DNA of 54,823 nucleotides from Clostridiales bacterium DTU070 (GCA_001513105.1 LFSH01000001.1:1-54823), one strand, 5' to 3'. Counted from the stretch's first letter, positions 9,857 to 19,087 are shown. Program-made: numbers and translations. Notes: generated by a model not told the origin, from the letters alone.

Positions 9857-9936
9857 TTCTGTACCACCTTCCGTATCCTAATGTTGTGGTTGGGAAATTA
9901 AACATAAATATTTGCTCAATTTCCCGTTTAAAGGTA

Positions 9937-9965
9937 TTATTCGCCACAAATTAAATAAATCCTTC
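9937..9965 (-). promoter_or_regulatory. Sigma-H promoter of spoVG
   Basis: Read on the minus strand: -35 GAAGGATTT (9957-9965), exact for RnAGGAwWW; 11-base spacer; -10 GGCGAATAA (9937-9945), exact for RnnGAATww. The B. subtilis spoVG promoter is a classical sigma-H promoter, so sequence and known biology agree. Confidence 0.88.
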
Positions 9966-10154
9966 TTTTTTTATGAAAATTATAGAAAATTTTTTCATTA
10001 ATTTTCCTAATGCAGTTAAGATATGCTTTTGTGAAAAATATAAGTCCATTTGCATATAATGTATATGGATTACTGAAGCTGAAAAGGTAAACCTGCGGCG
10101 GGCAGCATACGGCCATTTTACTGCAGGGGGACTCTTAAGCAAAACGTTGTTCTA

Positions 10155-10183
10155 TTGTGAACAGCAAAGATGTATAGTATAAT
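10155..10183 (+). promoter_or_regulatory. Sigma-A-type promoter upstream of murC
   Basis: -35 TTGTGA (10155-10160), 17-base spacer, -10 TATAAT (10178-10183). The predicted start leaves a leader of about 105 bases before murC. A second TATAAT (10234-10239) lies nearer the gene but lacks a -35 at proper distance. Confidence 0.6.
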
Positions 10184-10294
10184 TAAATCTGGTCCTTATT
10201 GCCTTAAGAAGTGTAATAAAGGGTTAACCGGGTTATAATTTATACGTGATTTTTTTTTAGAAAACCTCCACCGGTAAGTATTTGAGGTGTTGAT

Positions 10295-11698
10295 ATGAGT
10301 AATCTGTTACAGTGTTTGGCAGGCAGCACGATCCATATGGTTGGCATTGGCGGCATCAGCATGAGCGGCCTTTGCGAGATATTACTGAGTATGGGTATTA
10401 ATGTCACCGGCTCCGATGAAAAAAATTCTCCGAATGTTGAAAGGCTTAGGCTTAAAAATGTTCCTGTCTTTCTGAAGCAGGAACCTTCTAATATTACGGA
10501 CCAGAAACTTGTTGTTTATACTGCGGCAATGCCTGAAAATCATCCCGAGCTGGAAGAGGCCAGGCGAAAAGGCATTCCCGTGATCGACAGGGCAGCACTG
10601 CTTGGCGAAATCATGAATATGTACGAGAGAAGCATTGCGGTATCGGGAACACACGGCAAAACAACTACTACGTCAATGATTTCCTTCTGTTTAATGGAGG
10701 CAGGCATGGATCCCACCGTTCATGTGGGCGGAATCCTTGATGCCATCGGGGGCAATACGCGGATTGGTTCTTCCCTGTACTTTGTAACCGAAGCCTGCGA
10801 GTATAAGGACAGTTTCCTGAAGTTTAATCCGTATATGGGTATTATTCTTAACATAGAACCCGATCACCTGGATTATTTTCACGATATAAACCAGCTCACC
10901 GATTCCTTTTTGAATTTCGCATGCCATGTACCCCCTGAGGGTATTGTTGTCGGGAACGCCGATGATGAGCATGTTCTTAATATACTTGAAAAGCTGAACT
11001 GCAGAACGGTTACTTACGGCTTAACCTCTCCTAAATCTTTCTGGACAGCCAGAAACATAACTTTTGACGATAACGGGTTTCCGTCTTTCCATGTTGTTCG
11101 CGGAAAGAAAAGCGTACTGCGCATGAAGCTGAGCGTGCCCGGCCTGCACAACGTCAGCAACAGTCTTGCATGTTTTGCCGCCTGCAGTGCATTGAACATT
11201 CCTGCTGAAGTTATAAAGAACAGTCTGCGGAAATTCAAGGGAACCCATCGCCGTTTTGAGCATAAGGGTACCGTTGACGGAATAAAGGTTGTGGATGACT
11301 ACGCCCATCACCCGACCGAAGTTATTGCCACGTTAAAGTCTGCAAGAAGCTGTACAAGGGGCAAGGTATTATGCGTATTCCAGCCCCACACCTATACCCG
11401 TACAAGGCAGCTTATTGATGAATTCTCAAAGGCTTTCACCCTTGCAGACAAGGTTTATGTAACTGACATTTATGCCGCAAGGGAAAAGGATACCGGCCTG
11501 ATACATTCAACCGATCTTGTGAAAAGAATTAATGAGCACCTGAATAATGCCGTTTATATCCCTTCCTTTGAGGGCATAGTGGATTCCCTTATCCGCGACT
11601 CATCTGCGGGGGACCTGGTGCTGACAATGGGCGCCGGTGATGTTGACAAAGTGGGAGAGTTGTTCCTTGCAGAAAAAAAAATCATGGCAGTGGGTTAG
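10295..11698 (+). CDS. murC: UDP-N-acetylmuramate--L-alanine ligase
   Basis: 467 residues. It adds L-Ala to UDP-MurNAc, the first step of the peptide stem. Seen: the N-terminal Rossmann motif HMVGIGGISMSGL, the ATP loop GTHGKTTTTSM (about residues 116-126), EACEYKDSFL, and DDYAHHPTE in the C-terminal domain. GAGGTG precedes the ATG. It stands alone between its own promoter and a terminator, convergent with spoIIE. Confidence 0.97.
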   Translation: MSNLLQCLAGSTIHMVGIGGISMSGLCEILLSMGINVTGSDEKNSPNVERLRLKNVPVFLKQEPSNITDQKLVVYTAAMPENHPELEEARRKGIPVIDRAALLGEIMNMYERSIAVSGTHGKTTTTSMISFCLMEAGMDPTVHVGGILDAIGGNTRIGSSLYFVTEACEYKDSFLKFNPYMGIILNIEPDHLDYFHDINQLTDSFLNFACHVPPEGIVVGNADDEHVLNILEKLNCRTVTYGLTSPKSFWTARNITFDDNGFPSFHVVRGKKSVLRMKLSVPGLHNVSNSLACFAACSALNIPAEVIKNSLRKFKGTHRRFEHKGTVDGIKVVDDYAHHPTEVIATLKSARSCTRGKVLCVFQPHTYTRTRQLIDEFSKAFTLADKVYVTDIYAAREKDTGLIHSTDLVKRINEHLNNAVYIPSFEGIVDSLIRDSSAGDLVLTMGAGDVDKVGELFLAEKKIMAVG

Positions 11699-11704
11699 AA
11701 CCCG

Positions 11705-11734
11705 AACCTTACCTTAACAGGTAAGGTTCTTTTT
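11705..11734 (+). terminator. Rho-independent terminator of murC
   Basis: A perfect 10-base-pair stem (11705-11714 with 11719-11728), 4-base loop, then CTTTTT. It lies 7 bases after the murC stop. The minus side has no T tract. Confidence 0.9.
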
Positions 11735-11735
11735 A

Positions 11736-14111
11736 TCACCCAGCTTTTTTCCATATTTTCGCCACCAGGACAGTCATGTCGTCATCAATGTCCCAGGTAT
11801 TGCCGCATGCCTCTTTAAGCAGGTTATCCGCCATTTCCTGCGGGTTCAGCGTACTCTTTGAACCGGTTACCTTATCCAGGATTTTTCCGTCCATACCCTC
11901 ATTCAGTTTTTCATAAACCCCGTCGGTCATCATGATAAGAAATTCTCCGTCGGATAATTTTCTTCTTTCGCACTGGATAAAACCGTCCCGGTGGAGCCCT
12001 GCGGGCAGATTGTTTACCTGTATGTAATCAATATTATTGCCGCTCATGACAAGGCTTGGCATCGCACCCATCTTGAAAAATTCCGTTTCCCCCGTATACA
12101 AATCTATTGACGCTATGTCCATTGTTGCGTATTTTTCGGTGTTTTTTACCGAAATCAACATGTTAACAAGGTTCAGCGACATGCGAACCGAAATACCACA
12201 GCCAAGAAGCTGTTCAAGCAAACCAATCGCTGTTTCGCTGAGCCTGTTCGCTTCCCTTCCGCTGCCCATCCCGTCGCTCAGCGCAACAATATACTTTCCT
12301 TCGTCGGTTTTCAGAAATGAGAAACAGTCTCCCGAAACCCCGGCTTTGCTCTTTTTTGCCTTTGATATCCCGGTTATAACGCCAAGCGTTTCCTTTTCCC
12401 TGAGAAATACGGTACAATTCTCTCTTCCGCGGTTTTTGCAGTCTTCATCCTCAATTACCATGCCAACCCCCAGAACACCGCTCACAGTATTTTCTATCAG
12501 TTTGCGGCATGGTTTATTGCCATTGCAGCCGTCAAACCCGATGAATGCGTGAAACCTGCCGTTGCATTCCCGCCTTACTTCAGCCTTAACTACAGGCAAA
12601 TCATTTCTTTTCAGCATTGTTTCTATTTTTCTTTCTTCTTCAAGGAAAAATTCCACATCGTTCAGCACTTCTCCCGAAAGTTTTGCAAGGGTTTCAGATA
12701 TGCAGTAAATCTGTTCGGGTATCACGCTGCGGCTTTCATTAAGAATCTCCTGCCAGACCATGTCCACACGCTTTATTTCAATCACCCTGGATAATACATC
12801 CGTAACAAGACCTGATTTGACACAGAACAGCGTAAGTTCGCGTTCGGCATTGCCAACGGATTCTGTTTCGCCCGACTGCATCGAATCTATAAGGCCCAGC
12901 ATTACGTTATAGGTATAAAACAGCTTCATCTCCCAGCATACATTGGATTTGCCGCAGGAAATGCATACCTTTTGCGTCAGATGATCTATTATTGAATTGT
13001 AAAAATCCTCCCCGTTCAGTTCCGAGTCCCCTATCCGGCGTTCAAGGGTATGGCCGAGCTTGTACAAGGCTTTTGACATATCATTTATTCTCTCGGATGC
13101 AAGCCGTCGTATTCTTTCGGAATTATCCGGCTCACATCGTTCTTTTTCTATCCTGTTCCTGATCCACACTACCCTGCCCGTTCTCAGATCGGGGACAATA
13201 ATAAACAATACTGCAGGAATCAGCAAATCAGGAAAGCTCACCGGCAGGTCGGGAGACAATAGAGCAAATAGGAACTGCACCAGGAAGAAAACACTGCCTG
13301 CCGCCGCTTTTGAACCGTGAAGCAGGCCTGCAGTCATACCTGATATTCCGTACATACCCGCAAGGGATATGAATGACCCGGGCGAACCGGCAGATAACGC
13401 AAGGCCGGCGGCACAACCTGCACAGGCTCCAAAACCCGGACCGAAATGCCTGGCAAGCAGGAGCAGACCCAGACCTGCAATTATGCGATCAATATGAAAC
13501 CATGCGGCGCCCAGCCCCGATATGCCAAGCAGAAAAGCGCTGCCAAGCACCAGCAGGCCGAAATACCCGGTGTTTTTATGCCCGGCAAATCCATCTGGGA
13601 ATGATTCCTGCCCGTGAATTGTTGTTGAAAACACCATTGTAAGGATACATGAAAGTACTACCTCTATAGATACCGCAAGAAGTGACTCAAGTACCTGGTT
13701 GTTAATTATAAAGATGAATATGCCTGTTATCGCCGTGGCAGCCGAAGTAATCAGTGCATTTTTCAGGTAACCTATTCTTTCCCCGTTTCGCAAAAAGACT
13801 CTCCTGATCCATTCGTACAGGAAAATCACGGCTGTTTGCCTCAATGCAGCAAAAAGGTCTCCCCTGATGATGTTCCATGCAAAGATAAAGCCCGTCATCA
13901 GCACCTTAACCGTTGCATTGCCGGAATAAGCTGCATAGAATGACGGGCCGAAAGGTTTCATTATATTCAGCATTGTCCCCTGTGATATAATTCCGCAGAA
14001 AACAGATACCAGAAAATCTTTCAGGGTAAGATCCTTAAGTGCGCTCAGAAATGTATATATACCGCTGCCTTTTACTGAAACTCCCTGGCTGTACACCGAT
14101 GTACCTTTCAT
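11736..14111 (-). CDS. spoIIE: Stage II sporulation protein E (membrane PP2C phosphatase)
   Basis: 791 residues from the preferred start. In sporulation SpoIIE sits at the polar septum and dephosphorylates SpoIIAA, freeing sigma-F. The N-terminal half (about 20-310) holds about ten hydrophobic segments. A cytoplasmic linker with SpoIIE-type Cys residues (KVCISCGKSNVCWE) follows. The C-terminal PP2C domain has ALSDGMGSGREANRLSE near 605-622 and MMTDGVYE. I chose the ATG at 14111 (MKGTSVYSQG) over the one at 14135 because GGGAGGT lies 7 bases before it. A lone TATAAT lies about 60 bases upstream; a Spo0A box is not clear. Confidence 0.96.
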   Translation of the reverse strand: MKGTSVYSQGVSVKGSGIYTFLSALKDLTLKDFLVSVFCGIISQGTMLNIMKPFGPSFYAAYSGNATVKVLMTGFIFAWNIIRGDLFAALRQTAVIFLYEWIRRVFLRNGERIGYLKNALITSAATAITGIFIFIINNQVLESLLAVSIEVVLSCILTMVFSTTIHGQESFPDGFAGHKNTGYFGLLVLGSAFLLGISGLGAAWFHIDRIIAGLGLLLLARHFGPGFGACAGCAAGLALSAGSPGSFISLAGMYGISGMTAGLLHGSKAAAGSVFFLVQFLFALLSPDLPVSFPDLLIPAVLFIIVPDLRTGRVVWIRNRIEKERCEPDNSERIRRLASERINDMSKALYKLGHTLERRIGDSELNGEDFYNSIIDHLTQKVCISCGKSNVCWEMKLFYTYNVMLGLIDSMQSGETESVGNAERELTLFCVKSGLVTDVLSRVIEIKRVDMVWQEILNESRSVIPEQIYCISETLAKLSGEVLNDVEFFLEEERKIETMLKRNDLPVVKAEVRRECNGRFHAFIGFDGCNGNKPCRKLIENTVSGVLGVGMVIEDEDCKNRGRENCTVFLREKETLGVITGISKAKKSKAGVSGDCFSFLKTDEGKYIVALSDGMGSGREANRLSETAIGLLEQLLGCGISVRMSLNLVNMLISVKNTEKYATMDIASIDLYTGETEFFKMGAMPSLVMSGNNIDYIQVNNLPAGLHRDGFIQCERRKLSDGEFLIMMTDGVYEKLNEGMDGKILDKVTGSKSTLNPQEMADNLLKEACGNTWDIDDDMTVLVAKIWKKAG

Positions 14112-14218
14112 AAAACGACCTCCCGGTTTTATCATTAGTAATCCATATAATAACGATTATACGGATTGCCAATGTCTTTCGGTGTCGTTTTACAGCTTTT
14201 CCCGGATATTACCGGGGT

Positions 14219-14437
14219 TTATTCTTCAGCACCGACTAAGCCGAGGTTTGCAGCGACATTATCAAACGCATCAATCAAGCATCTGTTGCCCGACCAGTTT
14301 TTGCAGGTAACGCATGAAATGCCCTCTTCCTGGTACAATCCCATAACAACGCCGGAAGCACGCCTTTGCTGCTGATATTGACTGCAGTTTTTACCAATGT
14401 GCCTAAGTTCGTCAGGTGACACGGATTTACTCATCAT
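14219..14437 (-). CDS. Small cysteine-containing protein of unknown function
   Basis: 72 residues if translation starts at the ATG at 14437, which follows GGGAGGGG; a frame extending 27 bases further upstream has no ribosome-binding site. Four cysteines sit in a C-x23-C-x2-C-x7-C pattern (NCSQ, then SCVTCKNWSGNRC), compatible with a small metal site or redox motif. There is no signal peptide or membrane segment. It lies 107 bases upstream of spoIIE in the same direction and could be cotranscribed with it. I do not recognise the family. Confidence 0.7.
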   Translation of the reverse strand: MMSKSVSPDELRHIGKNCSQYQQQRRASGVVMGLYQEEGISCVTCKNWSGNRCLIDAFDNVAANLGLVGAEE

Positions 14438-14532
14438 AATCCCCTCCCATACTAAACTTAGCATTCCTTAAGAAGTATACCCACTGCAGAATTTAAATAT
14501 GTCATCAACGAAGGGAAGAGTCCCCCTCGTTT

Positions 14533-16734
14533 TTACAGCTGTTTCAGTTTAGCAAAGGATGCCATAAGCCTTTTCATGCCATGGGCGTCAAAGTATATTT
14601 CCAGCTTGTAATCCGAACCTTCGGGCTCTTTTTTTATTACCGTTCCTTCACCGAATTTTTTATGCAGCACACGGGTGCCTACTTCGATATTGCACGGCTC
14701 AATTTCCTGGGCCTGGGCAAAGGAAGCGGTACGCTGTTTCCACGTATCGGATTCGGTTACCGGGTTTATCGCCCTTACCATGCTGCTTTCGCCAAACGTC
14801 CCGTTCCGTTGGTAGTGCAGCAGCCCGGGCGGGATTTCATCAATAAACCTTGAAGGTCTGTTATAAGTAGTATTTCCGAACAGCATTCTTGATTTTGAGT
14901 ATGAAAGATACAGTTCTTCTTTAGCCCTTGTTATTCCTACATAGCAAAGCCTTCGCTCTTCTTCCATCTCGCCTTCCTCACCAAAGGAGCGACTGCTTGG
15001 AAACAATCCCTCCTCCATGCCGGCGAGAAAAACCACGGGGAATTCAAGGCCTTTCGCACTGTGCATTGTAAGAAGAACTACCCTGTCCGCTTCTTCTTCC
15101 ATGTCGTCAACATCTGCAATCAGGGAAATATGTGCCAGGAAATCCTCAAGGGAAGGCTCCTCTTCTTCGCTGTTCCTGACAAACTCCACTGCAACCGACT
15201 GAAACTCACGGATGTTTTCAATACGCGTTTTTGCTTCCACGGTGCCTTCCAGCTCAAGTTCCTTAATAATACCGCTTTCCTCTATTATCATTTTAACCCA
15301 TTCGGTCAGATTTGTACAGGAGAGCATTGTTCTGAACCTTGCAAGGGTGTCTGTGAATGCTTTCAGCTTATCCGCCGCACGGGAAAGGCCCGGGAAATTA
15401 TCGGGCTGAACGATTATTGAATATATGCTTACCCCGTTGCTTAATGCCAGTTGCTCGGCCTTCTCCATTGTTACCCTGCCGATTCCCCTTTTAGGCACAT
15501 TAATGATTCTTTTCAGGCTTATATCATCATTCGGATTCTGAATGACCCTGAGGTACGCAATAACATCCTTTATTTCCTTGCGATCATAGAATTTATGTCC
15601 TCCGACAATTTTGTATGGTATCCCGTTCTTCATGAACGCGTCTTCAAAAACACGGGACTGCGCATTGATTCTGTACAGAACGGCAAAATCACGGTAGTTT
15701 CGCTTTCCGGTTCTTACTTCGCTTTTGATTTTATTTGCGACATACCAGGCTTCATCCCTTTCATCCGATGCCTCAAAAACTTTTATCCTGTCGCCTTCCC
15801 CGTTATCGGTCCAGAGTGTTTTGGGTTTGCGGCCGTAATTATTTTTAATGACATTGTTTGCAGCATTCAGAATATTCGCCGTTGACCTGTAGTTCTGCTC
15901 AAGTTTAATAACCCTGCAGCCTTCAAAGTCTTTCTCAAACTCCAAGATATTGCGTATATTTGCCCCGCGCCAGCCGTATATTGACTGGTCGTCATCACCG
16001 ACAACGCAAATATTCCGGTGCTTCGCAGCCAGCATGCTTACCAGCATGTATTGGGCAGTATTGGTATCCTGGTATTCGTCCACAAGTATGTACCTGAATT
16101 TATTCCGGTAATATTCAAGAACCTCAGGATACTCGGTGAATATTTTTATTGTATGCATTATGATATCATCAAAGTCCAGCGCATTGTTTGCCTTCAGCCT
16201 TTTCTGGTACAGGCCGTACAGCTTTGCTATTCTGCTCAGCCTGAAATCAGAGCCTGCCATTAAACTGTAATCCTCGGGATATATCAGTTCATCCTTGGCC
16301 CTGCTGATCTCAGCCAGCACCATTTTCGGCGGATAGTTCTTTTCATTGTACTGCAGCTGGCTAAGGCAGTCCTTCATCAAGGTTTCCTGGTCTGAAGAAT
16401 CGTATATTACAAAGTTCCTATCAAAACCTATCCTGTCTATTTCCCTCCGCAGTATTCTCACGCAGCAGGCATGAAAGGTACCCGTCCATGTGTCAAGGGC
16501 CTTCGGGCCGATAATGGTTTCAATACGTTCCTTCATTTCTCTTGCGGCCTTGTTTGTAAAGGTTATTGCCAGTATGTTATATGGTGAAACTCCTCTTTCT
16601 TCAATCAAATAGGCTATCCGGTGCGTCAGGACCCTTGTTTTTCCTGAACCGGCACCTGCCAGCACCAAAAGAGGGCCTTCGGTATGAAGAACAGCCTCTT
16701 TCTGCTGTGGGTTCAAACCTTGAAAAATGTCCAT
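14533..16734 (-). CDS. pcrA: ATP-dependent DNA helicase PcrA/UvrD
   Basis: 733 residues, superfamily 1A helicase acting in repair and in clearing proteins from DNA. Seen: GAGSGKT (27-33), ILAITFTNKAAREMKER, LVDEYQDTN, VVGDDDQSIYGWRGA, LEQNYRS, LLTMHSAKGLEFPVVFL and YVGITRAKEELYL, the complete helicase motif set. A C-terminal Tudor-like stretch (GTRVLHKKFGEGTVI...) matches PcrA, where it contacts RNA polymerase. Divergent from the tagA-like gene. Confidence 0.97.
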   Translation of the reverse strand: MDIFQGLNPQQKEAVLHTEGPLLVLAGAGSGKTRVLTHRIAYLIEERGVSPYNILAITFTNKAAREMKERIETIIGPKALDTWTGTFHACCVRILRREIDRIGFDRNFVIYDSSDQETLMKDCLSQLQYNEKNYPPKMVLAEISRAKDELIYPEDYSLMAGSDFRLSRIAKLYGLYQKRLKANNALDFDDIIMHTIKIFTEYPEVLEYYRNKFRYILVDEYQDTNTAQYMLVSMLAAKHRNICVVGDDDQSIYGWRGANIRNILEFEKDFEGCRVIKLEQNYRSTANILNAANNVIKNNYGRKPKTLWTDNGEGDRIKVFEASDERDEAWYVANKIKSEVRTGKRNYRDFAVLYRINAQSRVFEDAFMKNGIPYKIVGGHKFYDRKEIKDVIAYLRVIQNPNDDISLKRIINVPKRGIGRVTMEKAEQLALSNGVSIYSIIVQPDNFPGLSRAADKLKAFTDTLARFRTMLSCTNLTEWVKMIIEESGIIKELELEGTVEAKTRIENIREFQSVAVEFVRNSEEEEPSLEDFLAHISLIADVDDMEEEADRVVLLTMHSAKGLEFPVVFLAGMEEGLFPSSRSFGEEGEMEEERRLCYVGITRAKEELYLSYSKSRMLFGNTTYNRPSRFIDEIPPGLLHYQRNGTFGESSMVRAINPVTESDTWKQRTASFAQAQEIEPCNIEVGTRVLHKKFGEGTVIKKEPEGSDYKLEIYFDAHGMKRLMASFAKLKQL

Positions 16735-16907
16735 TTCAAATCCTCCGAATTTATAATTCTATCTGAATCAAACCGACACATGTGTATTTTATTATACAGT
16801 TTTACAAGTACAATTTCAAACACATGTTCGTTCTTTGTTTGTATCTTTTCTGTGATAAAAAAATGATATATAATATATAGGCTATCAGCACGATGGAGGA
16901 TAGACAT

Positions 16908-17651
16908 ATGAATAAGACAGACATCCATGGTGTCAGGATTCATAATGTTACAATGAACGAGGCCGTTCAGCTAATACAGGGCTGGATAGAAGAGGATGAC
17001 TCTGTTCCAAGGGCTGTATATACACCTAACTCGGAAATAATAATGCAGGCCCAGAGGAACGTGGAATTCAAAAACATATTGAATACTGCCGACCTTTTAG
17101 TTCCCGACGGAGCAGGGGTTGTACTTGCTTCACGCATATTGAAAACACCCCTGAAGGAAAAGGTTTCGGGAATTGACCTTGTTAAGAACCTGTTCCGGGT
17201 GTTTTCGGGGAAAAACGTAAGTTTCTATATATTGGGCGGCCAGCCCGGCGTGGCTGAAATGGCTGCCGTGAACATAATTGCCGAATATAAGAAAATTAAA
17301 ATAGCAGGGTATGATCATGGATATTTCAAACCCGACGAAGAAGATGCGGTAATAGAGAGAATAAACAGCGCCGAACCTGATATCGTGCTTGTAGGCATGG
17401 GTGCTCCGAAACAGGAATTATGGATTAACAGTAACAGGTACCGTATCAAATGTAAAGTATTAATCGGCGTCGGCGGAAGCATAGATGTGTTCGCCGGCAG
17501 GGTGACGCTTACTCCCGAATTTATAAGAAAAGCAGGCTTTGAATGGCTGCACAGGCTTATCCGTGAACCAAGAAGAATCAAGCGAATGGTGGATCTTCCG
17601 CGGTTTATGATATTAACATGGAAAAAGAGACTTTTCAGGAAAGTGAGATAA
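16908..17651 (+). CDS. WecG/TagA/CpsF-family N-acetyl-mannosaminyl (or hexosaminyl) transferase
   Basis: 247 residues. Family members transfer a sugar such as ManNAc from UDP onto undecaprenyl-PP-GlcNAc at the inner membrane face, starting a wall teichoic acid or other secondary polymer. Seen: PNSEIIMQAQRN, LVPDGAGVVLASRILKTPL, the active-site region VSGIDLVKNL, FYILGGQPGVAEMA, and VGMGAPKQELWI. GGAGG lies 8 bases before the ATG at 16908, so the in-frame ATG at 16893 is not used. No other teichoic-acid genes are nearby. The next gene starts 2 bases after the stop, so they are cotranscribed. Confidence 0.9.
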   Translation: MNKTDIHGVRIHNVTMNEAVQLIQGWIEEDDSVPRAVYTPNSEIIMQAQRNVEFKNILNTADLLVPDGAGVVLASRILKTPLKEKVSGIDLVKNLFRVFSGKNVSFYILGGQPGVAEMAAVNIIAEYKKIKIAGYDHGYFKPDEEDAVIERINSAEPDIVLVGMGAPKQELWINSNRYRIKCKVLIGVGGSIDVFAGRVTLTPEFIRKAGFEWLHRLIREPRRIKRMVDLPRFMILTWKKRLFRKVR

Positions 17652-17653
17652 TA

Positions 17654-18784
17654 ATGCCGGGTAATATTTCAAAAAGGGATGGTATTGACAAAAAAAGGAT
17701 AATTGTTTTGTTTATTATATCAGCAGTGTTATTTTTACTGTCCCGTGCCGCAAAACTGGCAGGTTTATATTACCCCGACCTGGTTGAAAAGCATTTCTCA
17801 AGGGGTATTTATCCAGTTACATCCAGGTTCCAGACATCCGTTGCGAATATTTTCCCTTTTTCCCTTTACGAACTGGTCATTATAGCCCTTGTTGCATACG
17901 GAATATACAGGATAATAAGGCTTATCCGTTCGTTCATCAAAAAGGAGTTTACCCGGGAAATACTGAATTTCCTTGCAGTTCTTGTTTTTCTTGTCTCCAC
18001 AGGTGTTTTCCTTTTCCAGTTCCTGTGGAGTCTTAATAACTACCGCCTGCCCCTGAAGGATCAATTAGGGCTTGATGTAAAGGAATCATCGATAGAAGAC
18101 CTGGCCGCGACATATAAAGCGATAGTATTACGGGCAAATGATATACGAAGTGTATTGCAGTATGACCAGGATACCGGCACGGACAGGGCGAAAGTTAGAA
18201 ACGTTCTTGAAACAGCGTGGGAAGGCTATTCCGCCCTTGCGGAGGAATTTGATCTGTTTCATGCAAACAGGGTTCGGGTTAAAGGGCTCCTGTTTTCACG
18301 GATACAAACAATATCCGGGTACACGGGAGTATACAGCTTTATAACTGGAGAGCCGAACATTAACATTGAGCCACCGCTGATTACTCTGCCCCACACAGCA
18401 TGCCACGAAATTGCCCACCAGATGGGTGTTACCTTTGAAGACGAAGCGAATTATGCTGCCTTTCTGGCCTGCAAAAATCATCCCGATATATTGTTCCAGT
18501 ACTCCGGATATCTTTCGGCTTTAACATATGTCGGAAATGCATTGTACAGCCAGTCTCCGGAGCTGTACAGCGAGATTTCAAATCTTATAAGCGAAGATAT
18601 AAAAAGGGATCAGGCTGAAATAAGGGCATTCTGGAACAGGCGCCTTAAGGAAACGGCTTCAAAAATAGCCGACAAGGTAAATGAAACCTACCTTAAAAGC
18701 AATAATCAGCCTTCCGGTATGCAAAGCTACGGCAAGTTTGTGGACCTTCTTATTGCCCATTACCTTCAGAACAATTCAATATAG
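17654..18784 (+). CDS. DUF3810-type membrane protein with zinc-metallopeptidase motif
   Basis: 376 residues from the ATG at 17654, 2 bases after the preceding stop and behind a GGAAAGTGAG stretch; an upstream in-frame ATG at 17618 has no ribosome-binding site. Three hydrophobic segments lie in the first 135 residues, then a large domain with CHEIAHQMG followed by EDEANYAAFLAC. That is an HExxH zinc site with a downstream Glu, as in gluzincin-type peptidases. The pattern fits DUF3810, whose substrate is unknown. Coupling to a TagA-like transferase suggests, without proving, a role in envelope maturation. Confidence 0.75.
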   Translation: MPGNISKRDGIDKKRIIVLFIISAVLFLLSRAAKLAGLYYPDLVEKHFSRGIYPVTSRFQTSVANIFPFSLYELVIIALVAYGIYRIIRLIRSFIKKEFTREILNFLAVLVFLVSTGVFLFQFLWSLNNYRLPLKDQLGLDVKESSIEDLAATYKAIVLRANDIRSVLQYDQDTGTDRAKVRNVLETAWEGYSALAEEFDLFHANRVRVKGLLFSRIQTISGYTGVYSFITGEPNINIEPPLITLPHTACHEIAHQMGVTFEDEANYAAFLACKNHPDILFQYSGYLSALTYVGNALYSQSPELYSEISNLISEDIKRDQAEIRAFWNRRLKETASKIADKVNETYLKSNNQPSGMQSYGKFVDLLIAHYLQNNSI

Positions 18785-18789
18785 CAGGA

Positions 18790-18863
18790 GATATCGAGCA
18801 ATGTAAGGAAACTTTCAGCGGAATGAAAACACAGCAACTGTTTCCGGGCATTGGCACAATATC
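18790..18863. repeat. Palindromic repeat element A (74 bases)
   Basis: Ends are GATATCGAGC and GCACAATATC, imperfect inverted copies, each followed inward by an AATG/CATT match. The right flank ATATCTTTATCC nearly repeats that of element B. It could fold into one hairpin. Confidence 0.65.
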
Positions 18864-18879
18864 TTTATCCAAGTGTTTG

Positions 18880-19087
18880 AAGATATCGTGCAATGCGAAG
18901 AAGCTTTTAGCGAAGTGCAGCTTAGAGATGTGCGGTCAGAGCGAGGACCAGCAAGCCAACTGTTTGAGCAAAAATGCTTCATACTATATTCTTTCAAAAG
19001 TATTTTTGCGAGTTTTGGCTTGCCCGAGCTGAACCGCACAGCTCTTGCAAACGTAGCGACTGCTTCTGAGCATTCGCACGATATCTT
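18880..19087. repeat. Palindromic repeat element B (208 bases)
   Basis: A perfect 12-base terminal inverted repeat (AAGATATCGTGC, 18880-18891; copy at 19076-19087) bounds two arms of about 95 bases that match each other imperfectly in inverted orientation. Shared blocks are GTGCGGT, GCAAGCCAA and GCAAAAAT. The centre is a short AT-rich loop. It has no transposase frame and resembles a small non-autonomous inverted-repeat element or a long structured RNA hairpin. Confidence 0.75.

Larger units (their letters stand above)
9857..10294. other. Divergent spoVG/murC intergenic region (438 bases)
   Basis: AT-rich and gene-free. It holds the sigma-H promoter of spoVG on the minus strand (9937-9965) and a sigma-A-type promoter for murC on the plus strand (10155-10183). 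The 63-codon frame on the minus strand at 9951-10142 overlaps the sigma-H -35 element and has no good ribosome-binding site, so I do not call it a gene. Confidence 0.7.

Noticed and set aside
9951-10142. 63-codon minus-strand frame in the spoVG/murC gap
   Set aside because: It overlaps the sigma-H -35 element of spoVG, has no ribosome-binding site of note and no recognisable protein features.
14136-14218. Spo0A boxes upstream of spoIIE
   Set aside because: The best matches to TGTCGAA on either strand have two mismatches and are not placed like the Bacillus sites.
14500-14532. Terminator behind pcrA
   Set aside because: The AACGAAGGG/CCCTCGTT pairing contains mismatches and the T tract lies on the plus strand, the wrong side for pcrA.
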